Below the pieces are notes generated by a model. It ran no database searches. It saw only the letters and a list, made by a program, of their open reading frames with translations, and was not told where the DNA came from. The position numbers and the translations under genes were made by a program. This document shows, piece by piece, positions 25,295 through 35,322 of a stretch of 64,000 nucleotides of DNA; the first letter of the stretch is position 1, and every line of letters starts with the position of its first letter. Source of the stretch: CAADGN01 sp035443945 (GTDB lineage: Bacteria > Planctomycetota > Phycisphaerae > Phycisphaerales > UBA1924); contig DAOMNQ010000008.1 of NCBI GenBank assembly GCA_035443945.1, positions 3,918 through 67,917 on the forward strand, given 5' to 3'.

Positions 25295-26632
25295 ATGACC
25301 CTTTCTCCACAGCAGACCGGGAAGGCACCTCCCCGCACCGCCGCGGCCACCGCCGTCGTCGGCCTCCAGTGGGGCGACGAGGGCAAGGGCAAGGTCGTGG
25401 ACCTCCTCGCCGCAGGGCACGACGCCGTCGTCCGCTACAACGGCGGCGCGAACGCGGGACACACCGTTGTCGTGAACGGCGAGCGGTTCGCCCTCCACCT
25501 CATCCCCTCAGGCATCCTCTACCCCGGCAAGACCGCCGTCATCGGCAACGGCGTCGTCGTCGATCCCGAGGCGCTCCTGCGCGAGATCGACGCGCTCAAC
25601 GAACGCGGCATCGACACTTCGGGCCTCGTGCTCAGCAGCCGCGCCCACGTCGTCATGCCATACCACAAAGCTGAAGACGAACTGCGCGAGAGCGTGACCG
25701 CCGGCACGCCGGCCGACCCCGCTCGCGTCGTCATCGGCACCACGAAGCGCGGCATCGGACCCTGCTACGCCGAGAAGTGCCAGCGATCCACCGCCGTTCG
25801 CGTCGCCGACCTGCTCCGGCCGGACACGCTCCGCGAGCGCGTCGATGCCGCATGCCGTCTGAAGAGCCACCTGCTCGCCGACCGCGCTCCCGACGCCGTG
25901 GACGCCGCGGCCATCGCCGACCGCATGGCCGCCTGCGGCCGACGGCTCGCGCCCATCGTGCGCGATACGACCTGGCTCCTGCACGACCTGCTCGCCGAGG
26001 GCAAGCGCCTCCTGTTCGAGGGCGGGAACGCCACGCTCCTCGACGTGGACCACGGGACCTACCCGTTCGTCACGTCCTCCTCCGCGTCCGCGCTCGGCAT
26101 CGGGCCGGGCACAGGGGTGCCGCCCCAGCGGATCGGGCGGGTCGTCGGCATCATGAAGGCCTACTCAACCCGCGTCGGCGCGGGACCCATGCCCACCGAA
26201 CTCCTCGACGAGACCGGCAATCGCATCCGCGAGCGCGGACGTGAGTACGGCACCACGACCGGCCGCCCGCGCCGATGCGGATGGCTCGACCTCGTCGCCC
26301 TCCGCTATGCCGCGGCCATCAACGGCACGACCGAACTCGCGGTCATGCTCTTCGACGTGCTCGCGGGATTTGACTCACTCAATGTCTGCACCGCTTACGA
26401 AATCGACTGCGAACGCACCGACCGATTCACCCCCGACGGCGTCGACCTCGCCCGCGCACGCCCCGTCTACCAGCGATTCCACGGCTTCAAGGAGGAGATC
26501 GGTTCGGCTAGACGCCTCGACGAACTCCCCGCCCCGGCCCGGAAATACCTCGACTTCGTCACCGAATACGTCCGAGTCCCCCTCTCGATCGTGAGCCTCG
26601 GGCCGGACCGGGCGCAAACCATCGTTCTCTGA
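25295..26632 (+). CDS. purA: adenylosuccinate synthetase
   Basis: PurA (445 aa) joins IMP and aspartate using GTP in AMP synthesis. The P-loop-like QWGDEGKGK at 25-33, GANAGHTVVV at 51-60, FEGGNATLLDVDHGTYPFVTSS, GRVVGIMKAYSTRVGAGPMPTE and the TTTGRPRRCGWLD segment are family hallmarks. The ATG at 25295 gives about 20 residues before the core. A TATCGT box at 25252-25257 is a promoter candidate with a ~30-nt leader. The ~190-bp region upstream otherwise shows nothing distinct. Confidence 0.96.
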   Translation: MTLSPQQTGKAPPRTAAATAVVGLQWGDEGKGKVVDLLAAGHDAVVRYNGGANAGHTVVVNGERFALHLIPSGILYPGKTAVIGNGVVVDPEALLREIDALNERGIDTSGLVLSSRAHVVMPYHKAEDELRESVTAGTPADPARVVIGTTKRGIGPCYAEKCQRSTAVRVADLLRPDTLRERVDAACRLKSHLLADRAPDAVDAAAIADRMAACGRRLAPIVRDTTWLLHDLLAEGKRLLFEGGNATLLDVDHGTYPFVTSSSASALGIGPGTGVPPQRIGRVVGIMKAYSTRVGAGPMPTELLDETGNRIRERGREYGTTTGRPRRCGWLDLVALRYAAAINGTTELAVMLFDVLAGFDSLNVCTAYEIDCERTDRFTPDGVDLARARPVYQRFHGFKEEIGSARRLDELPAPARKYLDFVTEYVRVPLSIVSLGPDRAQTIVL

Positions 26633-26702
26633 CCGTCGCGAGCCGTCGGCGAACGATCCATGCCCGCCCGTCGTACTCTCTGCGAGCCTCGGGAGCAGCA
26701 CC

Positions 26703-27566
26703 GTGCCGAACCACGTCGCGGAGACCGTCGAGACGCCCGCTCCGTCGCCCGTGCGCCTCGACGACGCCGACCGCGCTGCGCTCGACCGCATCAGGCGCAT
26801 CAACCCCCGAGCGAACCCGCTCGAACGGCTCCCCGATGTCCGTCCGGCCCGCCTCCCCCGCCACGTCGCCATCATCATGGACGGCAACGGACGCTGGGCC
26901 GAGCAGCGCGGCTTCCCCCGCATCTTCGGCCACCGCAACGGCGCAGCCGCGGTACGCGAAACAATCGCCGAGTGCGGCCGACTCGGGATCGAGGCTCTCA
27001 CCCTCTTCAGTTTCTCCAGCGAGAACTGGCGACGACCCTCCGACGAGATCGAAGCCCTCATGCGCCTCTGCGTCATGTACCTCGAAGGCGAACGCGACGC
27101 CCTCGTCCGCGAGAATCTGCGCCTCCGCGTCATCGGCAGGCGCGAAGGCCTCCCCGAAGAGGTCGTCTCCGCCATCAGCGCAGTCGAAACCGCGACCGCT
27201 CACCTGACCGGGCCCACGCTCTGCCTCGCCATCAACTACGGCTCGCGTGCCGAGATCGTCGACGCGACCCGTGCCCTCGCCCGCCGCGTCCGAGCCGGCG
27301 AACTCGACCCGGAGGACATCGACGAGTCCGCCTTCGAGGCCGCGCTCGGCACCGTCGGCCTTCCCGAGCCGGACCTGCTCATCCGCACCGCGGGCGAGAT
27401 GCGCCTGAGCAACTTCCTCCTCTGGCAACTCAGTTACGCCGAGTTCTACGTCACCGACGTGTTCTGGCCCGACTTCGATACCGCACGGTTCCACGCGGCC
27501 ATCCGAGAGTTCGCCCGCCGAGGCCGGCGGTTCGGCGGCCTTGCCCACGGCCCCGCTCCGGACTGA
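26703..27566 (+). CDS. uppS: isoprenyl transferase (undecaprenyl diphosphate synthase family)
   Basis: Cis-prenyl transferase (287 aa) making the undecaprenyl carrier for cell-wall and surface-glycan synthesis. Catalytic D60 in AIIMDGNGRWAEQRG, FSFSSENWRRP at 103-112, INYGSRAEI and the RTAGEMRLSNFLLWQ motif. The last has Met-Arg where most have GlyEx. An N-terminal extension of about 50 residues precedes the core. GTG start with GGGAG upstream; TACTCT at 26674-26679 may be its -10 box. Followed closely by cdsA, a common pairing. Confidence 0.95.
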   Translation: MPNHVAETVETPAPSPVRLDDADRAALDRIRRINPRANPLERLPDVRPARLPRHVAIIMDGNGRWAEQRGFPRIFGHRNGAAAVRETIAECGRLGIEALTLFSFSSENWRRPSDEIEALMRLCVMYLEGERDALVRENLRLRVIGRREGLPEEVVSAISAVETATAHLTGPTLCLAINYGSRAEIVDATRALARRVRAGELDPEDIDESAFEAALGTVGLPEPDLLIRTAGEMRLSNFLLWQLSYAEFYVTDVFWPDFDTARFHAAIREFARRGRRFGGLAHGPAPD

Positions 27567-27577
27567 GCCTTCCCCGC

Positions 27578-27583
27578 TACAGT
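27578..27583 (+). promoter_or_regulatory. TACAGT -10 box before cdsA
   Basis: TACAGT is followed by 7 nt and the GTG at 27591, which begins the family-like N-terminus of CdsA. An earlier in-frame GTG at 27582 overlaps the box itself. Confidence 0.45.
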
Positions 27584-27590
27584 GCCCGCC

Positions 27591-28514
27591 GTGCTCCAGC
27601 AGCGGCTCCTCTTCGGCCCCCTCATGGTTGCCCTCCTCGTCGCGGGACTCGCGCTCGATGAGTGGGTCAATGACCTCCCGCTCCCGGACGGGCTTGCGAA
27701 CCTCCTCGGCCATCAGACCGCACCGCCAGGCGTCGTGATCTTCTTCGCCGTCGTTCCCCTGAGTTGGCTCGCCGCCATCGAACTCGCCGCGATCCTCCGC
27801 GCCAACGGCATCCAGGCCTCCGCCCGTGTGAGTGCCGCCGCCGCCCTCGTCGGCCTCGCCGTCTCCTGCCTCGTCCCCAGCGAGGCGGACGCCGTCGCGA
27901 GCGTTGCCACGGTCTCCTCCGCGGCCGTCGTCGTGCTCGTCGGCTCCCTGCTCTTCTTCTCTCGCCACCAGAGTTTCGAGGGTGTCGTCGCGGCGGCGGG
28001 CGGGACGCTGCTCGCCTTTGTCTACCTCGGCCTCATGTTCGGCTTCGTGCTTGCCCTTCGCCGCGAGCATTCCGTCTGGACCATCTTGTGGGTGTTGATG
28101 ACCACCAAGTCCTGCGACATCGGAGCCTATTTCGTCGGCCGGGCCGTCGGCCGCCACAAACTCATCCGCTGGCTCAGCCCCGGCAAAACCTGGGAGGGAC
28201 TGGCCGGCGGCGTCGCACTCAGCGCCGCGGTCGGCACCCTCGGGGCCTGGGCGCTCGCGTCGGCCGGCATCCCGGGCGGGCCTGGCCTCATCATCGGCGC
28301 AATCGCCGGTGTCGCCTTCGGCCTCCTCGGACAGGTCGGCGACCTCCTCGCCAGCCTCCTCAAACGAGACGCCGGAATGAAGGACTCCGGACAATCCCTG
28401 CCGGGCTTCGGCGGCATCCTCGACGTGCTCGACTCGCCCCTGCTGGTCATGCCCGCCGCGTACTGGATTCTCCGTTTCGCGCCCGCGGCGGAATTGTCTA
28501 TCCCCCCCGGCTAG
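27591..28514 (+). CDS. cdsA: phosphatidate cytidylyltransferase
   Basis: CdsA (307 aa) makes CDP-diacylglycerol from CTP and phosphatidic acid, the branch point of phospholipid synthesis. Multi-pass membrane protein with about eight hydrophobic segments. The family signature is present near the end: KRDAGMKDSGQSLPGFGGILD, with the earlier LSPGKTWEGLAGG and KSCDIGAYFVGR. The GTG at 27591 is preferred because MLQQRLLFGPL fits the family and a -10-like box lies just before it. Downstream of uppS. Confidence 0.95.
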   Translation: MLQQRLLFGPLMVALLVAGLALDEWVNDLPLPDGLANLLGHQTAPPGVVIFFAVVPLSWLAAIELAAILRANGIQASARVSAAAALVGLAVSCLVPSEADAVASVATVSSAAVVVLVGSLLFFSRHQSFEGVVAAAGGTLLAFVYLGLMFGFVLALRREHSVWTILWVLMTTKSCDIGAYFVGRAVGRHKLIRWLSPGKTWEGLAGGVALSAAVGTLGAWALASAGIPGGPGLIIGAIAGVAFGLLGQVGDLLASLLKRDAGMKDSGQSLPGFGGILDVLDSPLLVMPAAYWILRFAPAAELSIPPG

Positions 28515-28517
28515 ACT
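28512..28517 (+). promoter_or_regulatory. TAGACT -10 box overlapping the cdsA stop
   Basis: The TAG stop codon of cdsA is the first half of TAGACT, which lies 6 nt before the GTG at 28524. A second possible start (ATG 28548) has a GGGAGGG ribosome site, so the gene may be translated from both leaderless and leadered forms. Confidence 0.4.
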
Positions 28518-28523
28518 CAAGGC

Positions 28524-29309
28524 GTGAGCGCTCCCCGGGAGGGATCGATGGACGACGTGACGGCCCGCCTTCTCCGCGTCTTCCAGGCAGACAGGCAACT
28601 CGCGGGACTCCAGAGCAGACTCCGCGCCGCCGAGGCCTTCCACACCGAGCAGGTCCGCCAACTCGCACACATCAGGGCAAAGGCCGAGTCGGTCGGCACG
28701 CAGTCACGCCAACTCGCGGCGACCGCGGGCAACCTCGAGAACGAGATCCGGTCGCTCGACGAGCGCATCGAGCACCTGCGCGCCCAGATGAACGAGGCCC
28801 GCACGAACAAGGAGTACAAGGCGCTCCTGACCGAGGTCAACACCCACAAGGCCGACCGCGAGCGCATCGAGGAAGAGGCCCTCGGGCACATGACTCGGAT
28901 CGACGAACTCAAGGCCCAACTGGCCGAACTCGCCGCCCAGGAGGCGGAGCGGGAGAAGGTCCGCAAGGTCGCCGAGTCCGAACGCGACGCCCGCGCGGCT
29001 GAGATCAAGGACCGCGTCGAACAAGTCAAGGCCGAACGCGACAGCCTCTCACGCGAGGTTCCGCGCGACGTCATGGCCATGTACACACGCCTCCTCGAAC
29101 TCCGCGACGAGGAGGCCATGGCCGCACTCGAAATCGCCGACCGCAAACGCCACGAATATACCTGCGGGGCCTGCATGATGAGCCTCCCGATGGAGATCGC
29201 CATCTCCCTCCTCGGCGGCAAACTCACCCTGTGCCCCAACTGCCAGTGCATCCTGTACCTCACGCCCGAGACCGCCGGCGCGATCACGCCCGCCTCCTCG
29301 AAGCGGTAA
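28524..29309 (+). CDS. coiled-coil protein with C-terminal zinc ribbon
   Basis: A 261-residue protein: residues 15-200 are almost wholly a long Glu/Arg/Ala coiled coil (EIRSLDERIEHLRAQMNEARTNKEYKALLTEV). The C-terminus is a zinc ribbon with C214, C217, C237 and C240 (CGAC, LCPNC). This is the architecture of the CT398-like zinc-ribbon family found in many bacteria, of unsettled function. Start GTG 28524 or ATG 28548 (the latter with GGGAGGG upstream). Between cdsA and a membrane glycosyltransferase. Confidence 0.85.
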   Translation: MSAPREGSMDDVTARLLRVFQADRQLAGLQSRLRAAEAFHTEQVRQLAHIRAKAESVGTQSRQLAATAGNLENEIRSLDERIEHLRAQMNEARTNKEYKALLTEVNTHKADRERIEEEALGHMTRIDELKAQLAELAAQEAEREKVRKVAESERDARAAEIKDRVEQVKAERDSLSREVPRDVMAMYTRLLELRDEEAMAALEIADRKRHEYTCGACMMSLPMEIAISLLGGKLTLCPNCQCILYLTPETAGAITPASSKR

Positions 29310-29312
29310 TCT
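29307..29312 (+). promoter_or_regulatory. TAATCT -10 box overlapping a stop codon
   Basis: The TAA stop of the zinc-ribbon gene forms the start of TAATCT, 6 nt before the GTG at 29319. Same geometry as at 28512. Confidence 0.4.
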
Positions 29313-29318
29313 GGCCGC

Positions 29319-30809
29319 GTGCGAACGATCCGGCACTGGCTCCTCCCGCTTGTCTTCCTGCTCTGCATGACCCTCCCGCACCTCGGCCAGGGCGACTGGC
29401 AGCGGACGGACGGCGCGTGGTATGGGGCCATCGCGGTTCAGGCGTGGCGGACAGGCGAACTTTGGACACTCCACGGCCCACCGGGGCAGCCGTACTTCAA
29501 CAAGCCCCCGCTCGCCTTCTGGCTCCACGGCCTCGCCCTGCACGCCGTCGGGACGAACGCGGCGGCCGCACGGAATCCCAGCGTCCTGGCCGCATCCTTC
29601 GGCCTCCTCGCCGCCGTCTGGATGGTCCGCATGCTCGCCGGCAGGCGCGCTGCGCTCCTCAGCGGCGTCACCCTCGCGCTCACCGTCGAGTACTTCCGCC
29701 GCTCGCGGGAGATCTCGCTCGACCTCTGGCAGGCGGCGTTCACCATGCTCGCCCTCGCGTTGTTCGTCCGCGCGATCCTCCCTCGGAGGTCACGAACCCG
29801 CGCCGGCATCCTCTGGGCGTGCGCCGCCGGCGCGGCCCTCGGCGCGGCCCTGCTCACCAAGCCCTTCGTTGCGCTCACCACCATCCCATTGCTCGCGGCC
29901 TGGCTCGCCTGGGACTCCTGGCGGCCAACAGGCCACCACCGGAGAGTTGATGCACGCCGTGCCCTCGCTCTCATGCTCTTGGCGACTGGCGTCGCCCTCG
30001 CCGTCGCGCTTCCCTGGCACCTCTCGATGGTCGCCACGCACGGCGGGGAGTTCACCGCGCAGTACCTCGGCGCGGAGGTCGTCGATCGTGCGGCCGGCAG
30101 ACTCACCGCCTCGCCAATCTGGGCCAAGCCGTGGTGGTTCTACCTGCATCAGGTCGGCGTCGCCTACTGGCCGTGGCTCGCCTGCGTCGCCATCGCCATG
30201 GCCGCATGGACGCGGCGCGGCCGCCTCACCGGCCGCGGCTCCGTCGAGCGATGGGCGGTCGTCTGGGCAGTCGGCTGGCTGCTCCTCCTCTCCATCTTCC
30301 CCGACCGGCGAGACCGTTACGCCGTGATCGTCTGGCCAGCGCTGAGCATCCTCGCGGGCCTCGGCCTCGCGCACGCACCGTGGGCCTGGCTTCGCTACGG
30401 CGTGCGAGGCTTCGTCGCCCGCTGGCGAGTCATCGCCGCCTGCGTCATCGCCGGAGCGATCCTGTTTTCGCTCCTTCCCGTGCGCGTGCAGCGGCCGATC
30501 GAGCCTCAGTGGCCCGCGCTCTTCGCTTATCTGGACACGCTCCCCGACGAACCCGTCTGGCAGGGTGCTTTCAACCCCGCGCGCGGCGCACGGCTCTATC
30601 TCGAACTCGGCGCCTGGCCGATTCCCACGCGCGACCGCTGGGGAAACACCGTCGCCGATCCCCCCGAGGACGCAATCCTGATCTACCACCGCCGCGACGG
30701 CCTCATGCCCGGCCCAAACGAGCGGCCCATCTTCGCACTTGACGACCTCACGCTCACTCGCCTCGGGCCTGGGGGATGGCAACCCGTTGAAGTCGAGGAT
30801 CCCGGTTGA
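29319..30809 (+). CDS. GT39-like membrane glycosyltransferase (ArnT/PMT type)
   Basis: A 496-residue protein with about ten hydrophobic segments. The first extracytoplasmic loop carries acidic residues D26 and D31 (GDWQRTDGAWYG) and YFNKPPLAFWLHG at 59-70, typical of polyprenyl-phosphate-sugar-dependent transferases of the ArnT/PMT fold. It ends with a soluble periplasmic domain (about 410-496). It probably transfers a sugar from a polyprenyl carrier to lipid or protein; the substrate cannot be told. uppS upstream makes such a carrier. Start GTG, with a -10-like box just before it. Confidence 0.85.
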   Translation: MRTIRHWLLPLVFLLCMTLPHLGQGDWQRTDGAWYGAIAVQAWRTGELWTLHGPPGQPYFNKPPLAFWLHGLALHAVGTNAAAARNPSVLAASFGLLAAVWMVRMLAGRRAALLSGVTLALTVEYFRRSREISLDLWQAAFTMLALALFVRAILPRRSRTRAGILWACAAGAALGAALLTKPFVALTTIPLLAAWLAWDSWRPTGHHRRVDARRALALMLLATGVALAVALPWHLSMVATHGGEFTAQYLGAEVVDRAAGRLTASPIWAKPWWFYLHQVGVAYWPWLACVAIAMAAWTRRGRLTGRGSVERWAVVWAVGWLLLLSIFPDRRDRYAVIVWPALSILAGLGLAHAPWAWLRYGVRGFVARWRVIAACVIAGAILFSLLPVRVQRPIEPQWPALFAYLDTLPDEPVWQGAFNPARGARLYLELGAWPIPTRDRWGNTVADPPEDAILIYHRRDGLMPGPNERPIFALDDLTLTRLGPGGWQPVEVEDPG

Positions 30810-30840
30810 GCGGTGGGATCCGGCGTCCGTGTGCCTGCCC

Positions 30841-31614
30841 TCACGCTTCGAGATCGCCCTCTGATCCCGCCGAGTCAGGCCGGTTCAAGCCAAGCCGCGA
30901 CAACAGACTCCGCAGGTCACGCGGCCAACGACTGCGCACGTCGATCCGCTCGCCAGTCACCGGATGGTCGAGCGTCACGCGATGAGCGTGCAGCGCAAGG
31001 CGCGGGGCAGCCTTCCGCACCGACTCCGGGCCGTAGGTGTCGTCGCCGAGCACCGTCGCGCCGATCGAATCGAGGTGGACGCGCACCTGGTGCAGCCTGC
31101 CCGTGATCGCGCGCGCCTCGACCAGCGCGCCCATCGGCGAAGCCTCGAGCACGCGGTACGCCGTCGCTGCCGCCTTGCCCGCACCGGATATCTTCGCCAC
31201 TTTCACCGTGCGGTAACGGTCGATCCGGACGGTCTCCTCCGCGATCGGCCGCTTGACGACCCCCGTCGGCTTCGCAGGGGCCGCCCGCGTAACGGCCCAG
31301 TAGTACTTCCCAACCTCCCGCCCCTCGAACGCCTCGCGCAGCCGGTCATACGCGGCCGCCGTCAGAGCCACGACCACCAGCCCGCTCGTGTCCCTGTCGA
31401 GCCGGTGCAGCAGCCCGAAGTCCCGCTTCGCACCGAGCGATTGCAGCCGCGCCCCGAACCGGGCGAACAGGCCGTTCAGGAGCGAGTCCGACTCGTGCGC
31501 CTTGCCCGGCGTCGTCACCAGCCGCGCCGGCTTCTCCACGATCAGCACGTGCTCGTCCTGGTGGGCGATGCCGAAGGTCACGCGGTCGTTGGGCTGGACG
31601 GTGAGGACCGGCAT
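30841..31614 (-). CDS. RluA family pseudouridine synthase
   Basis: A 257-residue RNA pseudouridine synthase. The catalytic motif HRLDRDTSG is at 70-78 with D73 as nucleophile. KYYWAVTRAAP and ITGRLHQVRVHLDSIGATVLGDDTYG follow. No S4 domain precedes the core, so it is closer to short RluA/RluC-like forms than to RluD; the target site cannot be read. The ATG at 31614 is 6 nt after the pgl stop; an upstream ATG at 31635 overlapping pgl is possible. Last gene of zwf-pgl-rlu, convergent with the glycosyltransferase. Confidence 0.9.
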   Translation of the reverse strand: MPVLTVQPNDRVTFGIAHQDEHVLIVEKPARLVTTPGKAHESDSLLNGLFARFGARLQSLGAKRDFGLLHRLDRDTSGLVVVALTAAAYDRLREAFEGREVGKYYWAVTRAAPAKPTGVVKRPIAEETVRIDRYRTVKVAKISGAGKAAATAYRVLEASPMGALVEARAITGRLHQVRVHLDSIGATVLGDDTYGPESVRKAAPRLALHAHRVTLDHPVTGERIDVRSRWPRDLRSLLSRLGLNRPDSAGSEGDLEA

Positions 31615-31619
31615 ACGCG

Positions 31620-32396
31620 TCACGCTGTCGGGCATGCCTCGTGGTCGATGTACCACCGGAGCGTGCCGGCGAGCGGGCGCACGCCCAGGATCGGCGCGTC
31701 CTCAGGCGCAGGCCGCTCCTGAACCAGCCGCGTCAGGATGTCGCGCTTACCGCGCCCCGTGACCATCACCCCCACCAGCCGCGAGGCATTGATCAGCCGC
31801 AACGTCATCGTAACGCGGTCGGGCGGCGTCACCGTAGGCCCTGAGTTCGGCGCGACCAGCCGCTCGTCCGCGTGCAGCGCGGGCGAGCGGGGGAACAGGC
31901 TCGCCGTGTGCCCGTCCGCCCCGACACCGAGCAGCACGAAGTCCAGCCGGTCGTGCCCGCGCTCGCGCCATTCAAGTTCGCTCTGGAGTTCACGCTCATA
32001 GGCATCGGCCGCGTCCTCCGCCGTCGCGTGGATCGGGTGCACCTGCGAGCGTGGAATGTCCGAATGCTCGACGATCAACTCGCGGATGTGCTTGAAGTTG
32101 CTCCGCTCGTCGTCAAGAGGCACCCGCCGCTCGTCCACGATCCACAGGTGCGTCCGGCTCCACGGCATCGAGCGAAGCCGCGGGTCGTACATCAGACGCC
32201 GATAGAGCGGCTCCGGCGTCGAGCCGCCCGACAGCGCGAGGTGAAAGTCCCCGAACGCCCGTGCGCACGACACCGCCTGCCCGAGCAGGTCCGCGGCGAT
32301 GGCATCCACGACGGCGTCCACCGTCGCCCGCACGATGACCTCCCCCGGCAACGCGGGAGGCGTCGGCCCCGGTTCAACCTCGATCCGATCAGGCAT
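31620..32396 (-). CDS. pgl: 6-phosphogluconolactonase
   Basis: Pgl (258 aa) hydrolyses 6-phosphogluconolactone, second step of the oxidative pentose phosphate pathway. It belongs to the NagB-like family: FHLALSGGSTPEPLYRRL, WSRTHLWIVDERRVPLDDERSNF, LLGVGADGHTASLFP and KRDILTR. The ATG at 32396 (MPDRIEVEPG) is preferred over the longer frame. It follows zwf by 41 bp, so both enzymes of the pathway are made together. Confidence 0.95.
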   Translation of the reverse strand: MPDRIEVEPGPTPPALPGEVIVRATVDAVVDAIAADLLGQAVSCARAFGDFHLALSGGSTPEPLYRRLMYDPRLRSMPWSRTHLWIVDERRVPLDDERSNFKHIRELIVEHSDIPRSQVHPIHATAEDAADAYERELQSELEWRERGHDRLDFVLLGVGADGHTASLFPRSPALHADERLVAPNSGPTVTPPDRVTMTLRLINASRLVGVMVTGRGKRDILTRLVQERPAPEDAPILGVRPLAGTLRWYIDHEACPTA

Positions 32397-32437
32397 CACC
32401 GGTGCATTGTCCGCGCCCCGACCGCCCGGGGCCAGCC

Positions 32438-33976
<1,539 letters not shown>

Positions 33977-33983
33977 GGGCCGC

Positions 33984-33989
33984 ATCCTA
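33984..33989 (-). promoter_or_regulatory. TAGGAT -10 box before zwf
   Basis: On the minus strand TAGGAT is followed by 7 nt and the zwf ATG. With the oppositely facing TATCCT at 34015 it forms a compact back-to-back promoter pair. Confidence 0.45.
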
Positions 33990-34014
33990 CCCCGGAGTCG
34001 CCCCGCCCGGGGCC

Positions 34015-34020
34015 TATCCT
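34015..34020 (+). promoter_or_regulatory. TATCCT -10 box placed for leaderless thiE
   Basis: TATCCT is followed by 6 nt and the GTG start at 34027. No Shine-Dalgarno is present. Confidence 0.5.
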
Positions 34021-34026
34021 CGCGCC

Positions 34027-35088
34027 GTGCGGCATCCCGCTCGCCTCATCGACGCCAACGCCAACCGGGCACGCGAGGGCCTCCGCGTCCTCGAAGACGC
34101 GGCCCGATTCCTGCTCGACGACGCCGATTTGTGCGCCGCCCTCAAGTCGATCCGACACGACCTGCGGACGGCTGTCGAGTCCCTCCCCATCGACCGCGGC
34201 GCCCTGCTCGCCCACCGGGCCGTGGCTGATGACCGCGGGACCGCGATCTCCACGCCCGGCGAGATGCACCGCGAGACCATGGCACAGGTCGTCGCGGCGG
34301 CCGCGGGACGGACAAGCGAGGCCCTCCGTGTCCTTGAGGAAACCGCCAAGACCCTGCCCGGCGCGGACGCCTCCGCTCGCGCCTTCGAGGGCCTCCGCTA
34401 CGGCCTGTACGACGCGGAACGCTCACTCGCCCTCGCACTCGGCACGGGCCACTCGCGCCAGTGGCGGCTCTGTGTCCTGATCACCGAATCCCTCTGTCTC
34501 CACCACACCTGGGATCGAGTGGCCGAACTCGCCCTCGAAGGCGGCGCGGACTGCCTCCAGTTGCGAGAGAAGTCTCTCGACGGCCGCGAACTCGTCCGTC
34601 GTGCCCGCAGACTCGTCGAGATCGCCCGGCCCCACCGCGCGAGCGTCATCGTCAACGACCGAACCGACGTCGCGCTCGCGGCAGGAACACACGGCGTCCA
34701 CCTCGGCCAGACCGACATCACGGTTGAAGATGCACGCCGTGTCGCCGGCTTCCGATTGCTGGTCGGAGTTTCCACGGCCGATCTTGAACAGGCCCGACGC
34801 GCCGCCCGGGACGGCGCGGACTACTGCGGCGTCGGTCCGATGTTCCCCACACAGACCAAACCGGCCAAAGCGATTGCGGGCGTCGAGTACCTCCGGCAGT
34901 ACCTCGCGGACGATCGGTGCAGGGGCATCCCTCACTTGGCGATCGGCGGCATCACTCCGGACACGGTCCCAGACCTGATCGCGGCGGGCGCGGAAGGGGT
35001 CGCGGTAACCGCCGCCGTGTGCGGCTCGCCCGCACCCGAGGCGACCTGCCAACTATTGAGAATGAGTCTCAATACCGTCGGCCGGTAG
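34027..35088 (+). CDS. thiE: thiamine-phosphate synthase with N-terminal ThiE-associated domain
   Basis: A 353-residue, two-part protein. Residues ~1-145 form a helical domain beginning RLIDANANRAREGLRVLEDAARFLLDD, found fused to ThiE in cyanobacteria and planctomycetes. Residues ~146-353 are the ThiE TIM barrel that couples the pyrimidine and thiazole moieties: LQLREKSLDGREL, VIVNDRTDVALAAGTHGVHLGQTD, YCGVGPMFPTQTK, AIGGITPDT. Other thiamine genes are absent here. A Fur-like palindrome lies in its last codons. Confidence 0.92.
   Translation: MRHPARLIDANANRAREGLRVLEDAARFLLDDADLCAALKSIRHDLRTAVESLPIDRGALLAHRAVADDRGTAISTPGEMHRETMAQVVAAAAGRTSEALRVLEETAKTLPGADASARAFEGLRYGLYDAERSLALALGTGHSRQWRLCVLITESLCLHHTWDRVAELALEGGADCLQLREKSLDGRELVRRARRLVEIARPHRASVIVNDRTDVALAAGTHGVHLGQTDITVEDARRVAGFRLLVGVSTADLEQARRAARDGADYCGVGPMFPTQTKPAKAIAGVEYLRQYLADDRCRGIPHLAIGGITPDTVPDLIAAGAEGVAVTAAVCGSPAPEATCQLLRMSLNTVGR
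35054..35074 (+). promoter_or_regulatory. Fur-like palindrome at the 3' end of thiE
   Basis: Perfect 8-bp arms TATTGAGA and TCTCAATA flank a 5-bp centre. The inner 15 bases (TGAGAATGAGTCTCA) match the 7-1-7 Fur consensus TGATAATNATTATCA at 11 of 14 defined positions. It overlaps thiE codons but lies about 250 bp upstream of the next gene. About 50 bp further on, TTGCGT (35127-35132) and TATCGT (35150-35155) with a 17-bp spacer form a promoter candidate for that gene. Confidence 0.4.
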
Positions 35089-35322
35089 ACACTTTGGCAA
35101 ATACTGGGGATTTCGCGGCTTCTCGGTTGCGTCCGAGAATGCCCCACGGTATCGTGCCGCAGTCGCCTTGGAGAGGAGACAGCCGCCGCCATTCGTGGAG
35201 TCCGGGCTTTCGGCGGCGGTGCGTGGGTGTCTGCAACTGAACAACCGGCTTCACGTTCGTCCGGGCACGGGACTGTGTTGGTCCGTCGGTGCCCGCGCTT
35301 AGTGCGGCCGAGGAGGGATGCC

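Noticed and set aside
26559..28670. Minus-strand frame of about 700 codons opposite uppS and cdsA
   Set aside because: It overlaps two clear genes on the other strand; its Glu/Gly/Val composition mirrors their codons.
35182..35220. Terminator hairpin after thiE (GCCGCCGCC / GGCGGCGG)
   Set aside because: The loop is about 20 nt and no T-tract follows, so the pairing may be chance in G/C-rich sequence.
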